From Datisca glomerata (taxonomy: Eukaryota > Streptophyta > Magnoliopsida > Cucurbitales > Datiscaceae): a DNA stretch of 64,000 bases. The notes below the pieces were generated by a model. That model had not been told where the DNA came from. It did no database searches and worked only from the letters and a program-made list of their open reading frames with translations. The DNA is taken from assembly GCA_003255025.1 (NCBI GenBank), contig QANY01008782.1, positions 810,659 through 874,658 of the forward strand, read 5' to 3'. Shown piece after piece: positions 45,621 through 57,449 of the stretch; the first letter of the stretch is position 1, and each line of letters starts with the position of its first letter. Position numbers and translations under genes: made by a program.

Positions 45621-46555
45621 GATGTAACCTCCCCTAACCATCAAAGAAGTTCAGTTCTTCATAGAGCAAGTAGCTTCTTTCAACAGGTTCATTTCTCGGG
45701 CTACAGATAAGTGTATCCCCTTGTTCAAAACTTTGAGAAAAAATACATCTTTCGAATGGATAGAGGAGTATCAGAAGGCTTTTATCACCCTAAAGGAGTA
45801 CATGGGGTTGGCCCCATGTTATCTAAACCGATACCAGGAGAGACAATCTCCCTCTATCTGCCTGTTTTAGAGACCGCAGTGAACGTTGTGTTGATTTGAG
45901 AAGAGGACAATCATGTTTGATTGCCAATTTATTATGTGAGGAAATCCATGTTGAGGGGAAAATGTGTTACCCGGAGCTGAAGAAGATAGCCCTTGCCCTT
46001 ATAATAGTCGCACGGAGGCTTTGACCCTATTTTCAAGCACACTCCATTCCTGTCCAAAAACAACTCTCCCCTAAGGTAGGTGCCGAAAATCTGAGACTTC
46101 AGGATGGATGACCAAGTGGGCAGTTCACACCCAAACCACCATCAAGGGTTAGCATACTTCATTGTATGAAAATATAATGGAGTTGGCCTACTACTTCTGC
46201 CTCATGACCAAGCCCAAGTCAGTACACTTTACGATTTGGTTTTAGAGCCTCTAACCATGACACATAATACAAGGTATGCTACTAGTTGGCTTGAAGTTGG
46301 CCTAGTCCATGAACGCCAACACTCTGAAGATCTATAGCGATTCACAGCTAGTAGTGAATCAAATCACTGAAGAATACTATACTAAGGGGGACAACATGAC
46401 CATATACATGGCCCGAGTAAAATTATCTTTGCACAATTCAGTCCTCGATTCAGTAAATCCACAGAAGTCAAAACATGAATGCAGATGCCCTTGCTAAACT
46501 AGCTTCAATGTTCGACTCAGAGATTAGCAGGATCGTTTTAAAAGAGTACCTGGCT
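45621..46555 (+). pseudogene. Gypsy RNase H remnant, element truncated after it
   Basis: After the RT, the sequence continues through F-N-R-F-I-S and P-L-F-K motifs in broken frames (45,660-45,750). It then reaches the RNase H segment at 46,309-46,497, with L-K-I-Y-S-D-S-Q-L-V-V-N-Q-I and an E-Y-Y segment. The element then ends near 46,555-46,605 at the palindrome and minus-strand copia sequence, so integrase and the 3' LTR are absent here. The Asp of I-Y-S-D-S is one of the catalytic residues. Confidence 0.8.
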
Positions 46556-46604
46556 TAATTGAGCGTAAACAACCATGAAATAATGGAAACAAGTAGAGTT
46601 GTAT

Positions 46605-46741
46605 AAAACCCTTCCTAGATAACCCCAATTTTCTTATACCTATGAGATTGAGTTTTAACTCCTGACAAAATTGGGGTTATCTAGGAGTTAAAACTCAATC
46701 TCATAGGTATATGAAAATTGGGGTTATCTAGGAGGGGTTTT
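46605..46741. repeat. Near-perfect 59-bp palindrome with 19-bp loop
   Basis: The left arm (46,605-46,663) and right arm (46,683-46,741) are reverse complements with only about two mismatches. The 19-bp loop contains AAAATTGGGGTTATCT, which is also inside the right arm. It sits exactly between the truncated gypsy element and the truncated copia integrase. A transcript through it would fold into a long hairpin. Confidence 0.9.
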
Positions 46742-47260
46742 AACTCCTAACCATATCCAGTAAGGTTCGGTTTCTCCTCTCTACAACACCATTTTGTTGT
46801 GTTGTTGCAGGTGATGAGAGTTGGGATAGGATTCCACACTCCAACTAATAATCATTGAATTTTAAATCCAAGTATTCACCACCTCGACTAGATCGAATGG
46901 TTTTTAATTATTTATCTAATTGTTTTTTAGCTTCGGCTTTGAAGTCTTTAGACTTTTTGAAAGTTTTAGACTTTCTTTACATTAGGTAAGTATAACCATA
47001 TCTTGAGTGATCATCAATAAAGTGATGAAATACTCAAACTCACATCTAGCTTGTACATTGATCGGTCCACAAACATCATTATGTACTAGCTCAAGTGGTT
47101 CCTTGGCTCTTTGGCCCTTTCCTATGAAATGTCTCTTGGTCATTTTACCCTCTAGATAGGATTCACAAACAGGAAGAGTTTCAACTTTTAGTTCTCTAAA
47201 AGTATCATGCTTTGTTAACCTATTTAACTTATCTAGATTAATATGGACCAACCTAAGATG
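46742..47260 (-). pseudogene. Copia integrase remnant
   Basis: On the minus strand the open piece 46,982-47,251 contains L-D-K-L-N-R-L, C-E-S-Y-L-E-G-K-M-T (the zinc-binding GAG-pre-integrase end) and L-V-H-N-D-V-C-G-P, the start of the integrase core with its first catalytic Asp. Sequence from 46,850 to 46,742 continues to a decayed Q-N-x-V-x-E-R region that holds the catalytic Glu, and then stops at the palindrome. RT and RNase H, which follow integrase in copia, are absent. Confidence 0.8.
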
Positions 47261-47700
47261 CCAAGGATATGTGTTATCACCATCGTGAGAAACTCTTTGT
47301 CATTTGTTACTTTTAGGTTTTGCTACTTTAAATAATTCAGATTTATTTAACGTGCGTTCAGTCGATTTAGGCATACACAACCCGTTTATAACTTTTGCAT
47401 GACAAATATCGAATTCATTCTTAGAAATAATGAACTCTTTATTAATAAAGAAAATTTTGAATAATTGGTCTTGCAAAAATGAAAGAGAAATCAAATTTCT
47501 TGAAAATCCAGGAATATAATAAACATCGTTCAAAACTAAATAATTATATCTAAAAATTAAACGAATTGTCCTAATATTGTAGCTGACACGAGAGCCCAAC
47601 TGTCAACTTTCAAAACGACCTCACCATCAGCCAGCTCCCTTGATAAATCAAGCATCTACAAAAAAGAACATACATGGTTAGTGCTCCTGAATCAAGTATC
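47261..47700 (-). pseudogene. Copia protease and pre-integrase remnant
   Basis: The open piece 47,300-47,599 contains L-V-L-N-D-V-Y-Y-I-P-G-F-S-R-N-L-I-S-L, the conserved block between the protease and pre-integrase of plant copia elements. The W-x-x-D-S-G-A protease site should lie just upstream, near 47,690-47,640. The decayed sequence there retains part of it (W-I-L-D). Frame breaks separate it from gag. Confidence 0.75.
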
Positions 47701-47749
47701 CAGGATGACAAATCATATTCCACTAAACAAGCTTCAAGTACAAGTAAAT

Positions 47750-48610
47750 CATATTTACCTTTCATTTTCAGCTCGGAGAGATACTTGTTACAGTTTCTCT
47801 TCTAATTACCTTCAACCCCACAGTCGAAACATTTTCCTTTGGGCTTGTTGTCTCTCTTATTCTTCTTGGCTTTTGGTGATGTCTTAGTTTTCTTCCCTTT
47901 TTTGTTCTTACTTTTTCCCTTTCCATTGATCTTCTTCCTATTGTTACTTTTAATAGTGGAAGAAGACTTTTGCTGGACAACATTTGTCTCACCCTCTTTG
48001 GTCATTCTCAGGTTGAGCGACTCAAAAGTCTATAGTTCACTCAACAATTGGGTCATGTTGAATTGCAAATTGTTCATAACATAGTTGATCATGAACGTAG
48101 AAAAAGTTTGTGTGACTGACTCAAGTATAATACTAACTTTATTCCACTCATCAATGGTCAGTCCACGTACTTCTACCTCATGCATTATGTTAATCATGTT
48201 CAAAACATTTTCTCGCACACAAGTACCATTTCTCATCTTAGTTGCCATACAGCTTCTAGTGGCCTCATGATCACGACTTTGATTAGACTGCTGCCCAAAT
48301 ATCACTTGTAGAGATTCTATAATCTCTTAGACAATCTCCATGCTTTCATGTTTGGTTCTTAGAACATCATTCATGCTCACAGCATGTAGCACTTCGCCTT
48401 ACTGTTTGATATGATCCGAGCATCATATTTATCCTTAACATTATTAGAGGCATTAGCATAAGGCTCCTCAGGACATTCCTCAGTAAGAACGAACTTATGA
48501 TTTTCACAAATTAGCACTAAGTTCATATTTGATCTCCAACGTACGAAATTATCACCATTCAATTTTTCGAGAGCGAGTAAAGTGGTAACATGGTTGCCCA
48601 TGGTAGACAT
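47750..48610 (-). pseudogene. Copia gag remnant with zinc knuckle
   Basis: It starts at 48,610 with M-S-T-M-G-N-H. Then come L-E-K-L-N-G-D-N-F-V-R-W-R and E-C-P-E-E-P, the N-terminal gag (UBN2-type) pattern. After frame breaks, 48,305-48,030 includes an H-E-V-E-V-R-G-L-T-I segment. 48,005-47,802 is very Lys-rich and ends in the knuckle C-F-D-C-G-V-E-G-N; the fourth ligand Cys lies just beyond a stop. Frames are broken at about 48,377 and 48,030. It is the first gene of the copia element whose LTR is at 50.6-52.8 kb. Confidence 0.8.
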
Positions 48611-50546
48611 AATAATGATAACTAAAATTTAAAACATAAAAGATTCAATATAATTGATAAATATTAAGAATTCGAAAAGTAAACGTGATGCATGAATGTA
48701 ACATTATAAAACACAAAATTTACCTTTTACTAATCACGATAAAACAACCTGATGATTAATGTGCTGCCTTAAGGTCAATCAGATTAACCTCATATTGTCT
48801 ATGAGACATTCTCATCCTTATTAATTAAAACTTAAAATATCTCATATTTTTTCTTTTAACAATAATGTATCACTTGTTTGGTCAAGTCACAACTATCCAC
48901 ATGAAAGATTAATTGTGATTTTATTAGTGTAACTCATTATTTTTTATTCCATGAGTTGATTTAGAATCTGCCGCATTAGGGTTGGTCAAAAACTAAACTA
49001 CATCATTTCCTCCTATCTTCTTAAGAAGTCCAACGTTGGTATTGGTACAGCTCGAAACCTTCTTTAGGATAATGAAAATAAAGCCATCTCGAGGCCCTCA
49101 CTGTACCTCACAATGTTGTACTAATAATGGAGACCGTAAGTTACATTGACATGTAAACCTTCTCTCACTCACTATTTTAGGATTATGTGTATCCATTTTA
49201 ACTAATTAGATAATTCTAAATTAATTACTAGTTAAAATAATAACTCTATGAATATTTAATAAACAGTTATGTCGATCTCATTGGTCTAAGTTCATTTAAC
49301 ATTCAGAAGCACCTAAGTCATAATTAAGTGAGTTTAGATTAACTAATTAAGTATATTCATCAAATTTTAATAAAACTCCTTTACTAAAGTCAGTTATCCT
49401 AAAATTTATTATAGCTCTTAGTCTGGTGAGATTACCAAGTTTTAACTAATTAAAACATAACCGTTTACATGCAATTGATTTCATAAAATAATACATATAA
49501 ACATATTAGGACAATCTTAATAAATCATGTTTTTACATATTATATGCGTGACTAAATAAACTACGTGAGATTTTCATGTATGGCGTGTGATCTACTAATA
49601 TATGGACATGTTATCAAACATAACAATTAAAATAATTATTTAACAACTAAATAAAATAACAATGGACCTAGTGATTATTCAGTATTTCTAAATTACAACC
49701 ATTAAAATAAAATTATAAAGTGGATTTCAAGAATACATATTTCTCAAATATTGCATTCTCCTCATGATGTCCATCTTCATAATCTCCAAGTTTTGAACAA
49801 AATCAATCAATTTATTAACTTAATATTCATAAAATTAATAATTAATAATTAATTTCTAATTTTCATAAAATGAAAAATTAATAATTAATTTCTAATTTTC
49901 ATAAACATAAAAATCAATAATTAGTTTTCAAATTATATTAATTTTAAAATTTAAAAAGATAATTGATAGATTGAGGGTTATCATCAAACTCTATGTTGAT
50001 AGGATTGGTTGGTATCAAAATTTGTATGAAACTTCACTAAAAATGACAACAGTTGCCAGCAATAACAGGATTCTCATATCGCCGCCCCATCATCGTCGGC
50101 CACCACTGCCGTTGCTAGTCCCACTGTCGGCAATTGCCGGCAACCGCTGCCAGAACAATATTTTCCGGTATGAAGAATAAATTTTCGTGATCAGTAAATT
50201 TTCGTCATGAACAGTAATTCCTGTGAATAGTAAATTTCCATCATGAACAGTAAATTCCGCCATTCGTCTCGTGCGTTCTTTGTCTTCTCGCGTTCAGAAT
50301 AATTACAATAATATTCTAAATAAATTACAAAAATTCCTACGCCTCAAAACGGCTTACACAAAATCTTAGAAAAAATTAAAAAATTAAAAAATAAAAAAAT
50401 AACCCAATAATCACCGTACAATTAGCGATCCATTATTTTTTATGCATTCAAAAAATATAACAATCCATTCATTAATACATATCTCATATTATATGAACAA
50501 TTCAAGAAAATACACACAACATTTAACATATAAATATATAAAAACC
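48611..50546 (-). other. Long copia leader, non-coding
   Basis: This is 1.9 kb of mostly AT-rich DNA between the primer site and gag. No ORF with a family match is seen. A GC-rich patch at 50,075-50,165 has CCGCTGCC/GCCGGC words. The leader is longer than in most copia elements; either a long leader subfamily or an internal insertion is possible. Confidence 0.5.
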
Positions 50547-50558
50547 GCTCTGATACCA
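50547..50558 (-). other. Copia primer binding site
   Basis: The complement reads TGGTATCAGAGC, a perfect 12-base tRNA-Met-type site, two bases inside the LTR end at 50,561. It fixes the element's orientation as minus. Confidence 0.9.
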
Positions 50559-50560
50559 CT

Positions 50561-52803
50561 TGTTGCTCCTCGCAGCGCGTGCATGGCGGAAGCGTGTGAC
50601 GCGTCGTAATTTTAAAAATTAAATTTTTAATAAAAATCAAATCATTTAATAAAACAAAATCGCGCAACGATAGGATAACTAAAAAAAATTAATGAAAACT
50701 TTTTTCAATCAGTCAAGATCTATTATATATTTATATATTAAATTAACAGCATAAAAGTTTAGGAATCATATATCTCTTGTAGTTTAAATCAAGCGTTCTT
50801 GCAAAACCAATCGATTCTCCGTTCCTACAAAATCATTTCAACGATTAGTAGATTCCGAGATCCACATAAGATCTTCCAAGTCAATCATCAATGCACTAGG
50901 ACATGTGTGGGCACGTAGAATATAACGAAGATATTTTTCTGTCTCTAGATTACTCAACACATGTGATCTACATATTTTACTGAGAATGATTTTTGTGAGA
51001 CGATTCTATAAAAGAATGTGACGGTGATTCTTTTAGAGATTTGATTAACTTTTAATCGTAGAAAAATCATTTTTTTTAGAAATTATGATCTTCTCTCAAC
51101 TCTTGATTGATGAACTGATTCTCTTATTCAACTGATTGAACTAATTCATTATCTTAGACCATCAATATAAATATATGTTTATTTTTATTGATTAGCATAG
51201 CAGATATTTTGCGATAATTAAAATAATATTTAATTATGAAATTACCAATAACAGTGGGACTCACTACTATTGTGCACAACTGCAGTGCCACATGACACTG
51301 CAGTGTGCCCTGAGGCAGCACAGTGCCTCACGACACCACTGTAGTGTCGTGTGGCACTACAATGTTGCACACCCACTACTGAAGTTCCACGTGGCACTAC
51401 AGTAGTCCATGTCAATCTTTGATACCCAATCAGTGATTGACACGTGGTAATTACTGTATTTTAAATATTTATTTTAATCAAATTAAATATCTAGATATTC
51501 GTTAATTCAAAATTAACATATCTGATTATCCCTATCAACTAAATTATCTTTTATTTCTTAAATAACAGATTTTGTTGATCCAAATTATTATCTAATAATA
51601 ATTTAATTATCTAATTTCATAAATTATATATTTTGTCTCACTTATAGATAATTAAAAAAATCAATAATTGTTTATGTATATATATTTCCATAAATTAATT
51701 ATGATTTAGTTAATCACACATAATTATCTCATAATTATGTACTTACCCTAGAATAAAAATTCATTTACAAGTAAGTCTTTTTCTCATGTCCTGAAACATT
51801 CACATCCTCGACATAGGTGACTTGAGGACCATAGACCTATAATCCTATGTTCTAATAAATCAGATTATTAATTAAACTCTTTAATTAAGTAATCTTATTT
51901 ATTAATTTTATTATTACTCCATTATAAATGTGAAATTGCACTCTTAGAGATTACATATTGTATTTACAGAGTATTCTCATGTAATCTACTGATATAATCA
52001 TTTCACGTAATTATGTCCTCTAATTATTGGTTTGTAAATTAGAACTGGTCAAACTTACCGTTTTAACCTTCTAATTACCTCTTAATCCTTAAGTACCATT
52101 AATCCACTAGTGAATGACTAATTTATAATCGTATTATAAATTTGAGCTCAATAATCATTCAGTTCCAGAATTAACACTTAAGGGAACCAATATACGATCC
52201 GTTAGGAAAGCTTGGACTCCAAATATTATAATATCATGTTCTCAGTCATCCGTATCACTGAATCTCCAAAACAAAAGTCACTAGCTTATTTTTTAAACAA
52301 ACATTAACGAGTGAGTCAAAATATCCAGTAGACATTCATATGAGTTCATGACTACTCAAGATTCAGACGGATCTACATATGATCATCGAATTGATGTGTA
52401 TTAAATTTTTATGATAAACGGCATGTTAATAAAGATATTAATTCACAACGGTCCGATCATATATAATTTCATTATATAAAGAACATTTACTAATATGTCT
52501 ATCCACATCAATGATCTGAATCTAGATCACATGCATTCATAATGCTTAGTGAACCGTACTAGCAATCATTCATTAAAATTTTCATACTTTAATATGTTGC
52601 TGACAATTTTATTCATTATCTATGATCTTAATCCTCTCGTACTCATACAAGATCATAGTCTCATTAATGAACATGAAATTTTTAGATATTTAGATAAATT
52701 ATTCGATAAAAATTTAAAAAAATAATTATAAGAAAAATGTAATCCTTATTAAATTTCATATCAAAATGTCAACACACATGTTTTTAGGGCTTAACCTCCA
52801 ACA
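50561..52803 (-). mobile_element. Copia 5' LTR, about 2.24 kb
   Basis: On the minus strand it starts TGTTGGAGGTTAAGCC (at 52,803) and ends CAACA (50,561), giving matched TGTTG...CAACA termini. The PBS follows after two bases. The length is unusually large for a copia LTR. No second LTR is present in the window because the element is truncated at the palindrome, so age cannot be estimated from LTR divergence. A TGTAATCTCTAAGAG segment and long AT-rich blocks are unremarkable. Confidence 0.85.
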
Positions 52804-52805
52804 TA

Positions 52806-53285
52806 GACATCAAAGGAAAATATGACGTCTAGCATAACATTTGTGCTTGCTAGACAGGGAAATGGACTCTAGGGAGAGCAGAAATGTCTGCTAGACATCA
52901 AAGGAAAAAGTTATGTCTGTCACAACACTCTCGCTTGCCAGACGATCAAAGGGACTCTAACAAAAACAGGATTGTCTAGCTAGACGTCAAAGGAAAAAGT
53001 GATGTCTGGCACAACACTCTCACTTTCCAGACTAGCAAAGGGACTCTAGCTATAGCAGGAATGCTTGGATAGATGTCAAAAGAAAACATGATGTCTGGCA
53101 CAACACTCTCACTTTCTAGACTAGAAAAAAGACTCTAGGTAGACTAGAAATATCTAGCTAGATGTCAAAGGAAAAAATGATATCTGGAATAACTCTCTCG
53201 CTTACTAGATGAGCAAAATGACTCTAACAATAGTAAGAATGTCTTATTAGATGTCAAAAGATATGCTGGCACAGTGGTCTCCATA
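52806..53285. repeat. Six-copy tandem repeat, unit about 89 bp
   Basis: The word GACATCAAAGG or GATGTCAAAAG begins each unit at about 52,806, 52,893, 52,983, 53,072, 53,161 and 53,250. Each unit also has ATGTCTGGCACAACACTCTC and GGGACTCTAG blocks. The array starts three bases from the LTR edge. Within a unit, AGACATC and ATGTCT can pair. Confidence 0.9.
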
Positions 53286-55500
53286 TATATATGCGTGCGT
53301 GTTATATATATGAGAATTTATTTGTGTATAATATTATCAATATAAAAATATTTTATTGTTTGACAAAAAAATTATGTATACATTTGGCCTCTACATAGGA
53401 GTAATTCTAGTTCGGTCCCGCTAGAAATGCCATGTGTTTTTCATGTCCAAGCCTTTCACATTAATTTGAATTTGATCTATGAACCCGTGATCAATTAGTC
53501 TTGCATAATAACTTTAATCGGCAACTAATCAGATGGTTTAACTTAAATTATAATCTTTTGAATTCGAGTTATGCTTTCCATATGTTTCATATCTAAACTG
53601 TCACACCTGGGTATCAAACCTAAGTGGGCACATGGTCAGCTTTCGTTCAATTATGACTAACTTATGTAGAAAAACAATAGCTAGTGAAAAAACATATAGG
53701 TTGTCGAACAAAAATAAAACGAGCCGTGGTTCGACTAATCCATTGGTTAATTTTCAGTAACTCGCAGTTTGTTTTGTCAAAAATACTTATTGGATCCGCT
53801 TATTTTGTTAAAACGCATATTTTAAGGTTTTATAGTAGGAAACTTCAAAAAGATCAAAAAGATCTAAAAAAAATTGGTTTACAATGGATCACATTAAGAA
53901 TTTAATTGATTCAATTCTATTTTTTTAAAAAAAAACTGAATTAACTAAAATAATTTTAATAAAAAAACTAACTGAAGCGGACCGCATCCTATTAAAACAA
54001 ACTCAACCCCACTATTTATTTTCCAAAATTTGATTAAGTAGAGTCGAATATATTTCAACTTTCCATATTAACTTTTTTATGATAATAATAATTATTATTA
54101 TTATTATTTGTAATTTTGAAGTTGATTGAAGAAATTCAAAAGAAAACAAAAGAAATAAGTGTCACTATCCTACAAAAAGAAAACCCAACAACATCAACAC
54201 AGATTTCTCTTCAATCCTAATATGCACTATTTGGGTCCCACCATACCTCATATTTTGTCGCTTATTGTCGGCTCACAGTTTCATCTCTCCCTCCATTGGC
54301 TTTCAATTTTATTCCCCTCTTTTCTTTTTTACAATTTTTTGGATTACATGAAGTCTGCTGTCATGAATTTTTTAGTTAAATTATAAGGATTAAATAATTT
54401 ATTAAATTTTAAGTAATTAGTTGATATATATATATATANATGAATCTTAAACATTAACATATTATTGTTGTATCATTTGATCAATCAATACTTAGTGACT
54501 TTAAAATTATTATTTTTAATTAACTCAAAAATAAACTCAAATAGCCTAATGAGGATACTTTTTTTTCTTAATTCAATACCCCTTATAACAAAAATAAACT
54601 CAATATAATAATACTTGTTTTCAGAGATTTATAACTTAAAATTTTAGTTTACTTTTATTTTGTAAACAAAAGATAGTATCATCCCCACTTGATAGTTTTA
54701 TATATCTTATACTCAAATAAAGAGAGACAATTTGACAATAATGTTGTCTGCAAATCAAACTTTGAAGGTTTAAAATTTTGAATTAAATTCCGAATATTTG
54801 TCACTTTTCCTTATTTCCACAATTTATATTTTATTTGCAATACAATAAAAATATAGAATTTTAAATCTGATAAAACATAAAGTTTTAGTGTGATTAGAGA
54901 CTGAGTAAATGAGTCTCTGTATTAAGGTATATCCACCTTATGTTCCTAGTCATCCGGAAAATAACATCAAGGAGTCCCTATTAAAAAATTATATTTTTTA
55001 GATACTTTCTAATACATGTATAAAATGGTCAGCTATCATTCAGAGAATAATTTTACTACTAAGCAAAAATAAAAATAAAAATTGTTGTTATTAAGTTACA
55101 TAATGAGAATGCCGATAGTCTTCTTCGTAAATATATTTCTTCTAAATTTTTAATTAATTAAAACGAGTGAGTAACTGAAGTAAAAAATAAATTTTAAGAT
55201 AAGTCTCTCCTTTAATAATAATATTTATCAATTAAGACATATTATTGATCATTTTCTTAAATTAAGTGAGATGCAGAGCAATCAAATCTTATCTTTATTT
55301 GAATAAGCAAACAAGAGAGAACAAGAATCATAAAAAAGTCTTCATAATTTCCACTATTAGGTCAAAAAAGAGAAACCCACAAATAAACATTCATAATTCC
55401 ACCATAAAAAATGAATTAAAATATTATATTGAGACAAAATTTCCAAATTTAAATAAGAAAAAGAACCAAAAATGGGATTAATAATGGTATATGGGCATGT
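53286..55500. other. Intergenic DNA upstream of Dof gene; no gene seen
   Basis: AT-rich and non-coding. It includes an ambiguous base at 54,439 within a TA run. The open stretch at 53,684-53,905 shows no family match. The region immediately 5' of the Dof leader has no clear TATA box; the purine/pyrimidine-rich stretch begins near 55,500. Confidence 0.55.
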
Positions 55501-55630
55501 CTAGTCAAAACAAACACATCCCTCTCTTCTTTCTTTCTTTTGCCATCATTGAGTAAAGCAAATCCAACACATAAAGCCAGCAAACAAACAACCTAAAACA
55601 TTCTTTCTTTGCAGCTTCTCATAAAGAAAG

Positions 55631-55634
<4 letters not shown>

Positions 55635-55687
<53 letters not shown>
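55635..55687 (+). repeat. (CT)26 microsatellite in Dof 5' leader
   Basis: An uninterrupted CT run of about 53 bp is followed by GTCTCTCTG, 39 bp before the presumed start codon at 55,726. Such tracts are common in plant 5' leaders and vary in length between individuals. Confidence 0.95.
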
Positions 55688-55695
<8 letters not shown>

Positions 55696-55725
55696 GTTGC
55701 TTTCTTTTTCTCCCTTTCTCAGTTC

Positions 55726-56906
55726 ATGGATTCTTCTCAATGGCGACAGGTGGGGATTTTGTTTTTAATTTCTTGAATAATTAGAACTTTACTTATTTGT
55801 GGGATGCCTAATTTATCAAGTTCATATATTTTTGCTTTGGTTAAATCCTCTCTCTCTCTCCAGATGATGTTAAGTCCATGAAAAATGATCTAAATGTTCA
55901 ATTAATTTATGCTTTTTCCTAAAAGATAATTAAAAGTCCTAATTTTTCTCTTTAAAAAGCAAAATACTTTTTCTTTCTTCACCTTTTGTTTTCCTCTCAT
56001 TTTGATAACTGACAAAGAAAATGAAAAGGTATGGCTTGTAACCATTCTCTCTTCTTTTCCTTTTTGTAAAAAGAAAAAAAAAGGTACAATTTTTTTATAT
56101 ATCTCAAAGAGATGAATAAATCAAGCTTAATCTTTTTCAAATGGTGGTGTTAGGAGATTGGAATAGTGAAGGGCATGGAAGGGATAAGCTCATCCAACAC
56201 ATGCATAAGGCCAGTGGGAGGAGGAGGAGACAGAAAGGTAAGGCCACAAGAGCAATTGAACTGTCCAAGGTGCAACTCAGCCAACACAAAGTTCTGTTAT
56301 TACAACAATTACAGCCTCACTCAACCAAGATACTTTTGCAAGACATGTAGAAGGTATTGGACTGAAGGAGGATCTTTAAGGAATGTTCCTGTTGGTGGAG
56401 GCTCAAGAAAAAACAAGAAATCCACTATTTCTTCATCTTCTAATTCTTCTTCTTCAACATCCTCCATTTCACCAAATTTCTCTGAATTTCCAAATCAAAA
56501 CAGAAAATTTAATGATGCCCATGATCTTAATTTAGCATTCCCCGCTATGGACAACAGTAATCAGCAATCTCAATCTTTTTCAGCTCTGGATTTGCTTAGA
56601 AATGGGATTAACCCATCTAGAGGAATGAATCCCTTTATACCAAATCTAATGCCAGACTCAAATTCAGCAATTTACCCATCTGGGTTTGCTTTCCAAGAGC
56701 TTAAACCAAGTATAGGTCTTTCTGATGATCATGGGGTGGGAAATAGGTATGGGAATGGAGTGGAAGAGAATGGAGGGAGAATTTTGTTCCCATTTGGTGG
56801 ATTCAAGCAGATTTCAAGCTCAACTGAAGGAGGTGATCATGGGAAAGGACAAGGGAATGCCGGTGGGTATTGGAATGGAATGTCAGATGGAGGAGGTTCA
56901 TGGTAG
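55726..56906 (+). CDS. Dof-type zinc finger transcription factor, two exons
   Basis: Exon 1 is 55,726-55,749 (M-D-S-S-Q-W-R-Q). The intron runs from GTGGGG to TTAG, and exon 2 is 56,154-56,906. Both exons join in phase 0, predicting 258 residues. The Dof domain lies at about residues 35-90: C-P-R-C, then 21 residues, then C-K-T-C, with [14 protein letters not shown] and a G-G-G-S-R-K-N-K-K nuclear-localisation-like tail. The rest is Ser/Asn-rich, ending in a W-N-G-M and G-G-G-S-W motif. Dof proteins bind AAAG sites in the nucleus. The tiny first exon with M-D-S-x-Q-W and the C-terminal G-G-S-W fit a known plant Dof subgroup (DOF1.4/DOF4.6-like, tentative). A GTG at 56,166 opens the same frame, but the spliced ATG is preferred because of the conserved start and splice sites. 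No defect is seen. Confidence 0.92.
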
Positions 56907-57449
56907 ACAAAGTCAAAAGACAAGGATTTGATTCGATTTTGTCTTGTTTGTTGTAATTTTCCTACAAATACCCATTTGGTTCTTATGTTGGGTTGTTTTT
57001 AATCTGTTCAGAACTAACAGATAGAATTTGAATGTGATTTATCCTTTGCTATGTTTTAGTGTTAGTTTTGAACAATGAAAGTAGAAGGAGGCCATTTTGG
57101 GCTTCCTTATAATATGTATAGTTTGTGTGGAGCTAGATAGTAGAAGAGGGTAAATATGTCAGACTGCATACCTTGTATTCTTCTGTCAAAAGTAAGAGAG
57201 TACCAAGCTCAGTTAGTATTGCATAGCTGTGGTGGTTTGCTGCTGTCATGTCCTTACTCAATTGGGTTAACATTTTTAATTAACCCCTCCCTCTCTCTCC
57301 CCCATTTGTATAGGACTTGGAATTTCACTCTTCAAATTTACAATGAGAAATGATACTACTTGTTTCATGTGACAAAATTTAGATCATTGATACAAATGAA
57401 TGAATCACATAAATAACGTTGAGATTAAGTTTGTGAATACTAAGCATCG
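56907..57449 (+). other. Probable Dof 3' UTR and spacer
   Basis: T-rich, non-coding sequence follows the stop codon (56,904-56,906). A T-rich stretch with TTGTAATTTT occurs near 56,950. The exact polyadenylation site is not determined. The composite repeat begins at about 57,450. Confidence 0.5.

Noticed and set aside
55546..55740. Minus-strand open stretch with a long Arg-Glu repeat
   Set aside because: The Arg-Glu run is the reverse translation of the CT microsatellite in the Dof leader.
56141..56350. Alternative-frame open stretch over the Dof exon
   Set aside because: It overlaps the Dof domain in another frame; the Dof frame has the conserved Cys pattern.
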